NCBI RefSeq assembly: GCF_000805385.1
Contig: NZ_JTJW01000006.1
Location: 124,001-188,000 of the forward strand
Direction of reading: 5' to 3'
Origin: Mycolicibacterium setense
GTDB taxonomy: Bacteria > Actinomycetota > Actinomycetes > Mycobacteriales > Mycobacteriaceae
Length of the DNA: 64,000 bases
Each line of letters begins with the position of its first letter. Positions within the stretch are counted from its first letter, which is position 1. The notes beneath the pieces were generated by a model. It saw only the letters and a list, made by a program, of their open reading frames with translations, did not search any database and had not been told where the DNA came from. Shown here piece after piece: positions 26,400 through 34,069 of this stretch. The translations under genes and the position numbers were made by a program.

Positions 26400-27424
26400 G
26401 CCACGGAAGATTCACCCTGCTGAAATTCGGCACCTTCGCCACCGTCATGGCGATCCTGACGGCCGCGCTCATCGCCGTGTTCGCCGACTACCGGGGCGGT
26501 ACGGATGCTCGCTACTCGGCCGTGTTCACCAACGTCTCGGACCTCAAGGTCGGCGACTCCGTGCGGGTGGCCGGGGTCCGCGCCGGAACGGTGGATGCAG
26601 TCACGCTTCGGCCGGACAAGACAGTGGTCGTGGACTTCGACGCCGACACCGCGGTGACACTGACGACTGGGACGCGGGCGTCAGTCCGCTACCTCAACCT
26701 GGTCGGGGACCGCTACCTCGAACTCACCCAGGGACCGGGGTCGACGCAAATTATGGCCTCGGGCGCGCAGATTCCGATCGAGCGCACCTCTCCCGCGCTC
26801 GACCTAGACGTCCTGCTCAACGGTCTCAAGCCGGTCATGCAGGGGCTCGCACCCCAGGATGTAAACGTCCTCACGACCACACTGATCGAGATCATGCAGG
26901 GCCAGGGTGACAATGTGCACTCGTTGATGGCGCGCACGGCTTCCTTCACTCGCACGCTCGCCGACAACGGTCAGGTCATCGAGAGCCTCATCGACAACCT
27001 CAACGTAGCGATCGGGACCGTCAGCCAGAGTGGTCAGCAATTCGGCGGTGCCCTCGACCGGCTTCGCCAACTCGTTGGGGACCTCGCGGCAGACCGTGAT
27101 TCGATCGGCGCGGCGATCGAATCACTGAGCAACGGCACTGCATCCGTGGCCAGTCTGCTCGGCGATGTTCGCCCGCCGCTGGCAGCCACGGTCGATCAGC
27201 TCAACAGGTTGGCTCCGGCATTGGATTCCGACAAAGACCTCATTGACAGCGCACTGCAGAAGGCGCCCGAGAACTATCGCAAGCTTGCCCGAATCGGATC
27301 CTACGGCAGCTTTTTCAACTATTACCTGTGCGGAGTCACCTGGAGGGTGAGCGATCTGCAGGGCCGCACCGCGGTGTTTCCGTGGATCAAGCAGGAGACC
27401 GGAAGGTGCGCGGAGAACCCATGA
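26396..27424 (+). CDS. Mce-family lipid-transport protein B
   Basis: A 342-residue MceB-type protein. The ATG at 26396 overlaps the mceA stop; a longer frame from 26144 is out-of-phase mceA sequence. It opens MSHGRFTLLKFGTFATVMAI with a single membrane anchor, then the MCE domain (TNVSDLKVGDSVRVAGVRAG, RYLNLVGDRYLELTQG). Its C-terminal end, FNYYLCGVTWRVSD, is typical of MceB. It would supply one ring subunit of the lipid tunnel. Confidence 0.9.
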   Translation: MSHGRFTLLKFGTFATVMAILTAALIAVFADYRGGTDARYSAVFTNVSDLKVGDSVRVAGVRAGTVDAVTLRPDKTVVVDFDADTAVTLTTGTRASVRYLNLVGDRYLELTQGPGSTQIMASGAQIPIERTSPALDLDVLLNGLKPVMQGLAPQDVNVLTTTLIEIMQGQGDNVHSLMARTASFTRTLADNGQVIESLIDNLNVAIGTVSQSGQQFGGALDRLRQLVGDLAADRDSIGAAIESLSNGTASVASLLGDVRPPLAATVDQLNRLAPALDSDKDLIDSALQKAPENYRKLARIGSYGSFFNYYLCGVTWRVSDLQGRTAVFPWIKQETGRCAENP

Positions 27425-28515
27425 ACAAATACCGCGGAATGGATGTCATCCGTGCTGGATTCATCGGCGTCGCGCTCATCGTCCTCATCATCGCCGTTGG
27501 CCTTCAGCCTGAACGACTGACCAATTGGGCGTCCTCGATCAGATATCAGGCGGCGTTCGCCGAAGCTGGTGGACTCGAGCCTGGCAATCCAGTCAAGATT
27601 TCCGGGGTCAAGATCGGCACTGTCACCGAGGTCAAGCTCGACCATGGCGACGCGCTGGTCACCTTCGCAGTTGACCACAACATCCGGCTGGGTTCCCAGA
27701 CTACGGCCCACATCGGCACCGGAACCCTACTCGGTGAGCGCATGCTGACGCTCGAGTCGACCGGGTCGGAAACGATGGCTCCGCTCGACCGAATTCCGTT
27801 GACGCGTACCGCTTCGCCATACTCGCTCACCGACATGGTGGGTGACCTCACCACCAACGTCGCGCATACCGATACAGACTCTCTGAACCAGTCCCTCGAC
27901 GTGCTGTCGAGCACGATCGACCAAATCGCCCCGGAACTGGCCCCGACCTTCGATGGGCTCACCCGGCTCTCGAGAACGCTCAACGGCCGGAACGAGAAGG
28001 TTTCCGAACTCCTCCGGAACACCTCGGAGGTGACTGAGATCCTCGCTCAGCGCAGCGACGCGGTGAACACGCTGATACTCGACGCCAACGATCTCACCGG
28101 CACCTTGGTTCAGCGCCGGCAGGCCATTGTGAACCTCATTGCCGACACATCGGCACTGGCCCAGCATATTACGGGCCTCATCAAGGAGAACGAGCAGGAG
28201 TTGAAGCCAACATTGGACAAGCTGAACTCGGTGACGGCCGTCCTGGAAAAGAACCGTGACAACCTCGCCAAGGCGATTCCGGGTCTGGCGAAGTACGAGA
28301 GCGGTCTGAGCGAATTGGTCGCGAACGGTCCCTACTACGTCGCTTACCTCCCCAATCTCACCCAAGGGTCGCTGCTGCAGCCATTTCTCGACTACGCCTT
28401 CGGCTTCCGTAGAGGAACCGATGCCGGTCAACCACCGGACAATGCCGGGCCGCGCGCCGAGATTCCGTTTCCTCGCAACGGTATTCCACAGCCGCAGGAG
28501 CAGTGGGGCCGGTGA
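27421..28515 (+). CDS. Mce-family lipid-transport protein C
   Basis: A 364-residue MceC-type protein with the ATG at 27421 overlapping the mceB stop. The N-terminus MNKYRGMDVIRAGFIGVALI gives a membrane anchor. The MCE domain contains AEAGGLEPGNPVKISGVKIG and a GTLLGERMLTLESTG block. A helical rod with repeated D-x-L-N type turns follows, and a proline-rich tail. Nothing suggests truncation. Confidence 0.9.
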   Translation: MNKYRGMDVIRAGFIGVALIVLIIAVGLQPERLTNWASSIRYQAAFAEAGGLEPGNPVKISGVKIGTVTEVKLDHGDALVTFAVDHNIRLGSQTTAHIGTGTLLGERMLTLESTGSETMAPLDRIPLTRTASPYSLTDMVGDLTTNVAHTDTDSLNQSLDVLSSTIDQIAPELAPTFDGLTRLSRTLNGRNEKVSELLRNTSEVTEILAQRSDAVNTLILDANDLTGTLVQRRQAIVNLIADTSALAQHITGLIKENEQELKPTLDKLNSVTAVLEKNRDNLAKAIPGLAKYESGLSELVANGPYYVAYLPNLTQGSLLQPFLDYAFGFRRGTDAGQPPDNAGPRAEIPFPRNGIPQPQEQWGR

Positions 28516-29882
28516 TCAGAAGCAGAACTGCCCAACTGACCGCGCTGCTGCTGGCGGCATTGCTGGTCGCCGGCGTGGCGTACCTGGCTCACATGCGTTA
28601 CTTCGCGCCGAGAGCGTTGACGGCGATCTTCACCACAGCGACCGGCGTATACCCCGGAGATCAGGTGAAGGTCTCCGGTGTTCGGGTTGGCACGATCAAG
28701 TCGATCGAGGCCGATGGGGCCTCTGTGCGTGTGACGATGACTGTGGATCGCCACGTGCCGATACCTGCCGACGCGCGTGCTGTCATCGTCGCTCAGAACT
28801 TGATTTCCGCGCGATACGTTCAGCTCACGCCGCCGTATCGGTGGAACGGTCCCATGATGTCCGACGGCGCCGAGATACCGTTGGAGCGTACTGCGGTGCC
28901 CGTTGAATGGGATGAAGTAAAAGACCAACTCAACAGACTTGCAAGCGAATTGGGCCCCCAGAACGGCGTCTCCGGCACTTCAACCGCACGGGTGATCGAC
29001 AGTGCCGCAAATGCCATGGCGGGCAATGGACCGAAGCTTCGTGAAACGCTGAACCAACTGTCCGGCGCCGGGAGAATACTGGCCGACGGAAGTGGCGACA
29101 TCGTCGGGACGATCAAGAACCTGCAGAGGTTCATCACGACGCTGAAGGCCAGCTCGACTCAGATCGTGGAATTCCAGGATCGGCTCGCCAGCTTGACCAG
29201 TGTGCTCGACGGCAGCAAGTCCGATCTCGACGCCATGTTGGCGAATGTTTCCGAAGTCGTCGGTGAGGTCCAGCGGTTCGTTCGAGATACCCGCGATCCG
29301 GCTGCAGAGCAGGTGAGGGGATTGGCCAGCGTCATGCAGAACGTCGCGGATCATCAGCGCGACCTGAAACAGATCCTGCATGTTGCGCCGACTGCTATCG
29401 CGAACACGTTGAACATGTTCGATCCTCGTGATGGCGGTGCCACCGGGGTCTTTACATTTGTCAATTTCAGCAATCCGGTTGAATTCTTGTGCGGCGCGAT
29501 CGGCGCGATCGAAAACACCACTGCGCCGGAAACCGCGAAGCTCTGTAATCAGTACCTCGGTCCCGCGTTGAAGCAGATGAATTTCAACTACCTCCCGTTC
29601 CCCGTCAATCCGGGCTTGACATCGGTCCCGCCACCGGAAGATCTGCTGTACACCGAACCAGGCCTCGTCCCAGGAGGTTCCGGCCCGAAGCCGCAAGCGC
29701 CGGAAACGCCACCGGCGGTCTCTGCCTACACCGGCGCCGGGGACGTGCTCCCGCCACCCGGCGACGGGCCACCGTCGGGCCAGTCAGACCTCAGCGGGAT
29801 TCTGATGCCGGCGTCCCCGCCCGATTTGCCCGTGCCGCCGCCCCCGGAACCGCCACGAGCCGCAGAGGGAGGAGCGCCGTGA
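28512..29882 (+). CDS. Mce-family lipid-transport protein D
   Basis: A 456-residue MceD-type protein. I favour the GTG at 28512 because it overlaps the mceC stop (GTGA) and AGGAG at 28496-28500 is spaced 11 bases from it; the GTG at 28503 is only 2 bases away. A membrane anchor precedes the MCE domain (TTATGVYPGDQVKVSGVRVG, AQNLISARYVQLTPPYR). The last 80 residues are Pro-rich, as usual for MceD subunits, and probably extend into or across the periplasm. Confidence 0.9.
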   Translation: MIRSRTAQLTALLLAALLVAGVAYLAHMRYFAPRALTAIFTTATGVYPGDQVKVSGVRVGTIKSIEADGASVRVTMTVDRHVPIPADARAVIVAQNLISARYVQLTPPYRWNGPMMSDGAEIPLERTAVPVEWDEVKDQLNRLASELGPQNGVSGTSTARVIDSAANAMAGNGPKLRETLNQLSGAGRILADGSGDIVGTIKNLQRFITTLKASSTQIVEFQDRLASLTSVLDGSKSDLDAMLANVSEVVGEVQRFVRDTRDPAAEQVRGLASVMQNVADHQRDLKQILHVAPTAIANTLNMFDPRDGGATGVFTFVNFSNPVEFLCGAIGAIENTTAPETAKLCNQYLGPALKQMNFNYLPFPVNPGLTSVPPPEDLLYTEPGLVPGGSGPKPQAPETPPAVSAYTGAGDVLPPPGDGPPSGQSDLSGILMPASPPDLPVPPPPEPPRAAEGGAP

Positions 29883-31045
29883 CCTTGAGCCCCATCGGAT
29901 CGCTGCGCCGCGGTGCGGTGCTGGGCTGCTGCGCCCTCATCACGGCCGGTTGCAGCTTCGGCGGGTTGAATTCGCTACCCTTGCCGGGTGCTGATGGCCG
30001 CGGCCCAGGCGCCATCACCTACCACATCGAGATGTCCAATGTCAGTACACTGGAACCTAATTCGCCCGTACTGCTTGATGACGTCACGGTCGGGAGTGTG
30101 CGCAGCCTGCGCATCGAGGGCTGGCATGCCCACGTGGAAGTCTCGGTGCGACCCGATGTCGTCGTCCCGGGCAACGTCAAAGCGTCGGTGGGGCAGACCA
30201 GCCTCCTCGGTTCGATGCACCTGTCCCTCGATGTGCCCGCGGACCAGGTGCCGCAGGGGCGCCTTGCCCCCAATTCCACCCTTTCTCTGGACGAAACCAC
30301 CGCGTACCCCACCACCGAGCGGACACTGACGACACTGTCGGCAGTGGTGAACTCCGGCGGATTGGGACAGATCGGTGACATCATCCACAACTTCAATATC
30401 GCGCTGAGCCCGCACCGATCCGACGCGCGTGAGTTGCTCACCAACCTCAACGAGATCGTTGGTGTGTTCGACACCCAGCGAGCCGACATTGTCGCGTCGA
30501 TCCAAGCGCTGAACCGGCTGGCCGGCGAGCTGGCTGATCAGCGTGACGTAATCACCCGTGCGCTTGAGGACATTCCTCCGGCTCTGAACGTGTTGATAGC
30601 CGAGCGGCCGCGAATAACAACAGCATTGGACAAGATGCGTGTCTTCAGCACCACAACGCGCGGATTGATCGACGACAGTCGAAACGATTTGGTCGCCACA
30701 TTGCACAATCTCGACCCGACAGTTCGGGCGTTGGCAGACGTGGGACCCGACATCGACACAGCATTGGCCTTCTTGCCGGTTATGCCCTTTGGGCAAAACG
30801 TGATTGACCGCGGAATCAAGGGTGATTACATGAACTTGTTCGCGGTGTTCGACCTCACCGTACCCAGGTTGAAGCGAGGAGTGCTCTCCGGAACTCGTTG
30901 GGGGAACGAGCATATCCAGTTGGTGCCTGCACCCGGCGACCCTGGATACGACGCCTACTACGCGAACAATCCGCTCACTGCACCGTTGCAATCGCCACCG
31001 GCGCCGCCCCTACCGACACCCGCACCACCGAGTGGGGGTGGCTGA
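29879..31045 (+). CDS. Mce-family lipoprotein E (LprK-like)
   Basis: A 388-residue MceE-type protein and the expected lipoprotein of the set. The signal peptide ends in the lipobox LITAGC, with Cys at residue 25. The MCE domain follows (SNVSTLEPNSPVLLDDVTVG, VGQTSLLGSMHLSLDVP), then the helical region and a Pro-rich end. It starts at a GTG overlapping the mceD stop, after GGAGG. As in other mce operons the lipoprotein subunit occupies the E position, supporting a functional set. Confidence 0.9.
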   Translation: MTLSPIGSLRRGAVLGCCALITAGCSFGGLNSLPLPGADGRGPGAITYHIEMSNVSTLEPNSPVLLDDVTVGSVRSLRIEGWHAHVEVSVRPDVVVPGNVKASVGQTSLLGSMHLSLDVPADQVPQGRLAPNSTLSLDETTAYPTTERTLTTLSAVVNSGGLGQIGDIIHNFNIALSPHRSDARELLTNLNEIVGVFDTQRADIVASIQALNRLAGELADQRDVITRALEDIPPALNVLIAERPRITTALDKMRVFSTTTRGLIDDSRNDLVATLHNLDPTVRALADVGPDIDTALAFLPVMPFGQNVIDRGIKGDYMNLFAVFDLTVPRLKRGVLSGTRWGNEHIQLVPAPGDPGYDAYYANNPLTAPLQSPPAPPLPTPAPPSGGG

Positions 31046-32640
31046 TGCTGACCCGCTTCATCCGTGTCCAGTTGCTGATCTTTGCGATCGCCTCTGTCGT
31101 CGGAATGGTAACGATGACCGTGGTCTACATTCAGGCACCGACCCTGCTCGGCCTCGGCCGCATCATCGTCCGACTCGAACTCCCTGCCGGCGGCGGGATT
31201 TACCGGATGTCCAACGTCACCTACCGGGGGGTCGAGGTCGGCAAGGTCATCGACGTCAAACTCACTCCTGAAGGTGCCGAGGCGACGATGTCGCTCGCCT
31301 CCTCGCCGCGCATTCCCGCAGATCTGGTTGCCGAAGTGCGCAGCGTCAGTGCTATCGGTGAGCAATACGTTGATCTTCGCCCCCGCGCCTCGGCACCTCC
31401 CTACCTGGAGACGGGCTCGGTGATCGCGCGTCGCGACGCGAGCATCCCACAACCTGTCGGTCCGATGCTCGACAACGTCAGCGCACTACTTGGCAGCATC
31501 CCAAAGGACAAGCTTGCCGCTCTGCTCGATGAGTCCTCCACAGCGCTCGACGATGCAGGATTCGACGTTGGGTCACTCATCGATTCCTCGGCAACTGTGG
31601 CCCGGGACTTCCATTCGATCTCCGGGCAGACGCAGGCGCTGATCGATGACTCGGGACCGCTTTTGGATGGTCAGGTGCAGTCCGCCGACGCGACCAGAAC
31701 ATGGGCCCGCAGCCTGGCCGGCGTAAGCGGCCGCCTGGTTGCAGGGGATCCCCATATCCGGACGATACTGCAGCAGGGACCGGGTGCACTGCAAGAGGTA
31801 TCACGTCTGCTCAATAGCGTGAAGCCGACGTTGCCAGTGTTGCTGGCCAACCTGACGAGCCTGGGGCAGGTGGGCATGACGTATCTGCCTTCCCTTGAGC
31901 AACTACTGGTGTTGATCCCGCCGTATTTCGCGGATCTGCAAGCCATCGCGCCGAACAACAATGCGACGGGACTGCCGCTGGCGAATTTCAGGATCGAGAT
32001 CAGCGACCCCCCGGCGTGCACAGTGGGGTTCCTCCCGCCCTCACAGTGGCGGTCGCCGAGTGACACCACGACCATCGACACACCCGACGGCTTGTATTGC
32101 AAACTGCCGCAGGATTCCCCGATCCTCGTACGAGGTGCCCGCAACCTGCCGTGTATGGGTAAGCCGGGTAAACGGGCACCGACAGTCGAGATCTGCGAGA
32201 GCGACAAGCCATACATGCCGTTGGCGATGCGCCAGCACGCGCTCGGCCCCGGACCGGTCGACCCCAATCTTCTGGCCCAGGGAGTCCCCCCCGATGATCG
32301 GGTGACCTACGACGGTCACACCCACGCGCCACTCGGCGGCACACCCTTGCCACCCGGCGTCGATCCCTCCGCGCCCGTGCCCGACGGCCCGCCGCCTGCA
32401 CCGGAACCCGTGCCGGGCGACGCTCCGCAGCTCGGGGTACCCGCAGCACCGTCCGCGTATTCCAAATCCTCGCCGGGCCCATCGGTTGCGGTGGCTACAT
32501 ACGATCCGCGCACTGGCCGGTTCATGACACCCGATGGTTCGACACATGTCCAGGCCAACTTGGTCGCACGACCGTCGCAGGAGCAGTCGCAAGACAAGTG
32601 GAAGGACCTGATCCTCGATCCTGCGGTCGGTATGTCATGA
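31045..32640 (+). CDS. Mce-family lipid-transport protein F
   Basis: A 531-residue MceF-type protein, starting MLTRFIRVQLLIFAIASVVG at an ATG that shares one base with the mceE stop (TGATG). The anchor helix is followed by YRMSNVTYRGVEVGKVIDV and SAIGEQYVDLRPR of the MCE domain, then helices and a long Pro/Gly-rich C-terminus of about 130 residues. F is the last canonical subunit. The 49 residues upstream in frame belong to an out-of-phase reading of mceE and are excluded. Confidence 0.9.
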   Translation: MLTRFIRVQLLIFAIASVVGMVTMTVVYIQAPTLLGLGRIIVRLELPAGGGIYRMSNVTYRGVEVGKVIDVKLTPEGAEATMSLASSPRIPADLVAEVRSVSAIGEQYVDLRPRASAPPYLETGSVIARRDASIPQPVGPMLDNVSALLGSIPKDKLAALLDESSTALDDAGFDVGSLIDSSATVARDFHSISGQTQALIDDSGPLLDGQVQSADATRTWARSLAGVSGRLVAGDPHIRTILQQGPGALQEVSRLLNSVKPTLPVLLANLTSLGQVGMTYLPSLEQLLVLIPPYFADLQAIAPNNNATGLPLANFRIEISDPPACTVGFLPPSQWRSPSDTTTIDTPDGLYCKLPQDSPILVRGARNLPCMGKPGKRAPTVEICESDKPYMPLAMRQHALGPGPVDPNLLAQGVPPDDRVTYDGHTHAPLGGTPLPPGVDPSAPVPDGPPPAPEPVPGDAPQLGVPAAPSAYSKSSPGPSVAVATYDPRTGRFMTPDGSTHVQANLVARPSQEQSQDKWKDLILDPAVGMS

Positions 32641-33140
32641 CCGCGGCCTGGTCCGCGATGCGGCATGTCGCCACGGCCGTTACGACCGCAGCCGTGGTGG
32701 CCGTAGCGGAGTCGGTTCCTGTCGCACGGGCTACATTTGAGGACATCGCGATCAACGCCACGATGCGGGCCGTATCTGATGGGCAGTGGGCCAAGACCAA
32801 CGAGATCTTCCACGATGAGCCAACGGTGTCGAGCACCTGGACCATCACCTCGACATGCAGCGGAGCCTATGACTGCGTGGGTCATGTCAGCAGCGACCGC
32901 GGCTGGAGTGCCGAGGCGCGCTACGTCAGTAAGCTGTGGTTTGTCACGCGCACCGTCCCTGACTGGGTGCGCTGTGACGATGGCAGCACCGCTCCGGGCA
33001 AGCAGATCTTCAAGTTCTACCGAGATCCCAACGATACTGCGATGTTCAGGGGTTGGGACTCGACTGTCGGGCCCAGCGGTGCGTGTGGAATCAATCTGCC
33101 CCTGGCCATCGAGATGCCCTTCACGCTGAGCCCCGTGTAA
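32637..33140 (+). CDS. Secreted Mce-associated protein
   Basis: A 167-residue exported protein overlapping the mceF stop (ATGA). A signal peptide of about 32 residues (AVTTAAVVAVAESVPVARA) precedes a small domain with four cysteines, near STCSGAYDCVGH, VRCDDGS and SGACGINLP, likely forming two disulfides. The WSAEARYVSKLWF and RDPNDTAMFRGWDS blocks resemble small secreted proteins found beside mycobacterial mce genes. A role in substrate capture is inference. Confidence 0.72.
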   Translation: MTAAWSAMRHVATAVTTAAVVAVAESVPVARATFEDIAINATMRAVSDGQWAKTNEIFHDEPTVSSTWTITSTCSGAYDCVGHVSSDRGWSAEARYVSKLWFVTRTVPDWVRCDDGSTAPGKQIFKFYRDPNDTAMFRGWDSTVGPSGACGINLPLAIEMPFTLSPV

Positions 33141-33167
33141 GGCGATTGCCTTCCCGAGTGAGAGCGC

Positions 33168-33293
33168 ATGTGGATGAACTCCGCGCTGGGCGTCGGCGCC
33201 ACCAATGGGCTGGAGTGGATTCGCAAGCGGATCCTCGCGAGCTCAGAACTGAATTTCGAGCACGCCTGGGTGGTTCCGGCGGGCACCTGTTGA
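33168..33293 (+). CDS. Possible 41-residue small protein
   Basis: In the gap after the secreted protein a frame reads MWMNSALGVGATNGLEWIRK and ends with A-G-T-C. It begins 27 bp after the previous stop and has only a weak G/A-rich stretch upstream. I recognise no family. The composition is protein-like, but this is a tentative call. Confidence 0.25.
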   Translation: MWMNSALGVGATNGLEWIRKRILASSELNFEHAWVVPAGTC

Positions 33294-33306
33294 GCCACAG
33301 CCTGAT

Positions 33307-33885
33307 TCAGCTCCCGGGCACGATCAGCGAGACCATGGTCTCGAGCTGGCGGGCCATCTGCCGGTAGCTCATCGCCCCCGATTGGGCCTGCAACAGTGCG
33401 CCCCAGAACACCGACTCCAACGTGGCGAGTACCTCGGGCCACGCCCCGGCGCCCAAGGCCGTCGAGATCCGGCGGGTGATCTCGGCGGCGATCCGGGAGC
33501 GGACGTCGTCGACCATGTCGTCGTCGGTGCTCACCAGCGCGTGGGTGCAAGCCCGTGCCAAGCGGGGCTCATCGGCCATCAGCAACGTCAGGGCCGTGAG
33601 TTGCTCGGTGACCCGGTCGGTGGCACTGGCCGCGGGGTCGATGTCCAGCGGCAGCTGAATCACCCGGTCCAGGTACAGCTCGGCGAACACCACCTCGATG
33701 GACGAGAAATGTGCGTAGAGCGCCGCGGGCGCCATCTTCGCGCGCGCTGCCAGCGCCGGCACCGAAACGTCGTCGTGTGTATCGAGAAGCTGCGCCGCCG
33801 CACCGAAGACACGACGCTGCGTGCGAACACGCTGACATTGTGGGTCGTGTAGGCGAGTGACCGTAGCCACCGCTGGCCTGGACAT
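33307..33885 (-). CDS. TetR-family regulator next to fprB
   Basis: A 192-residue TetR protein starting MSRPAVATVTRLHDPQCQRV. Its HTH is SVPALAARAKMAPAALYAHF, and it has a helical ligand domain. The chosen ATG lies inside a palindrome, GGACA-N2-TGTCC, that recurs upstream of the divergent fprB gene. It therefore probably represses both itself and fprB. No ribosome-binding site precedes the ATG, consistent with a leaderless start at the operator. Confidence 0.82.
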   Translation of the reverse strand: MSRPAVATVTRLHDPQCQRVRTQRRVFGAAAQLLDTHDDVSVPALAARAKMAPAALYAHFSSIEVVFAELYLDRVIQLPLDIDPAASATDRVTEQLTALTLLMADEPRLARACTHALVSTDDDMVDDVRSRIAAEITRRISTALGAGAWPEVLATLESVFWGALLQAQSGAMSYRQMARQLETMVSLIVPGS

Positions 33886-33891
33886 GTGTCC
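33880..33891. promoter_or_regulatory. Operator GGACATGTGTCC at the TetR start codon
   Basis: Perfect 5-bp arms GGACA/TGTCC around a 2-bp centre, overlapping the TetR start codon. It is matched by the site at 34023-34034. Confidence 0.6.
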
Positions 33892-34022
33892 AAGATATAG
33901 ACCCACGGCGCAGTTGGCAATCACTGCTTGAAATTGCCTGTATCAACACATTTTCAATACTGAGATTCGTCCAGGTCGACTGCCGGTGGGCGGGCGTGCC
34001 GAGGTTCTCGGCTCGCTAAATC

Positions 34023-34034
34023 GGACAGGTGTCC
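34023..34034. promoter_or_regulatory. Operator GGACAGGTGTCC upstream of fprB
   Basis: The same GGACA-N2-TGTCC dyad as at the TetR start, 36 bp before the fprB ATG. Two such dyads within one 184-bp divergent gap suggest a dedicated regulator pair. Confidence 0.6.
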
Positions 34035-34069
34035 AGTACGCTCGACGGCAGATCTGAAGGGGAGGCACG

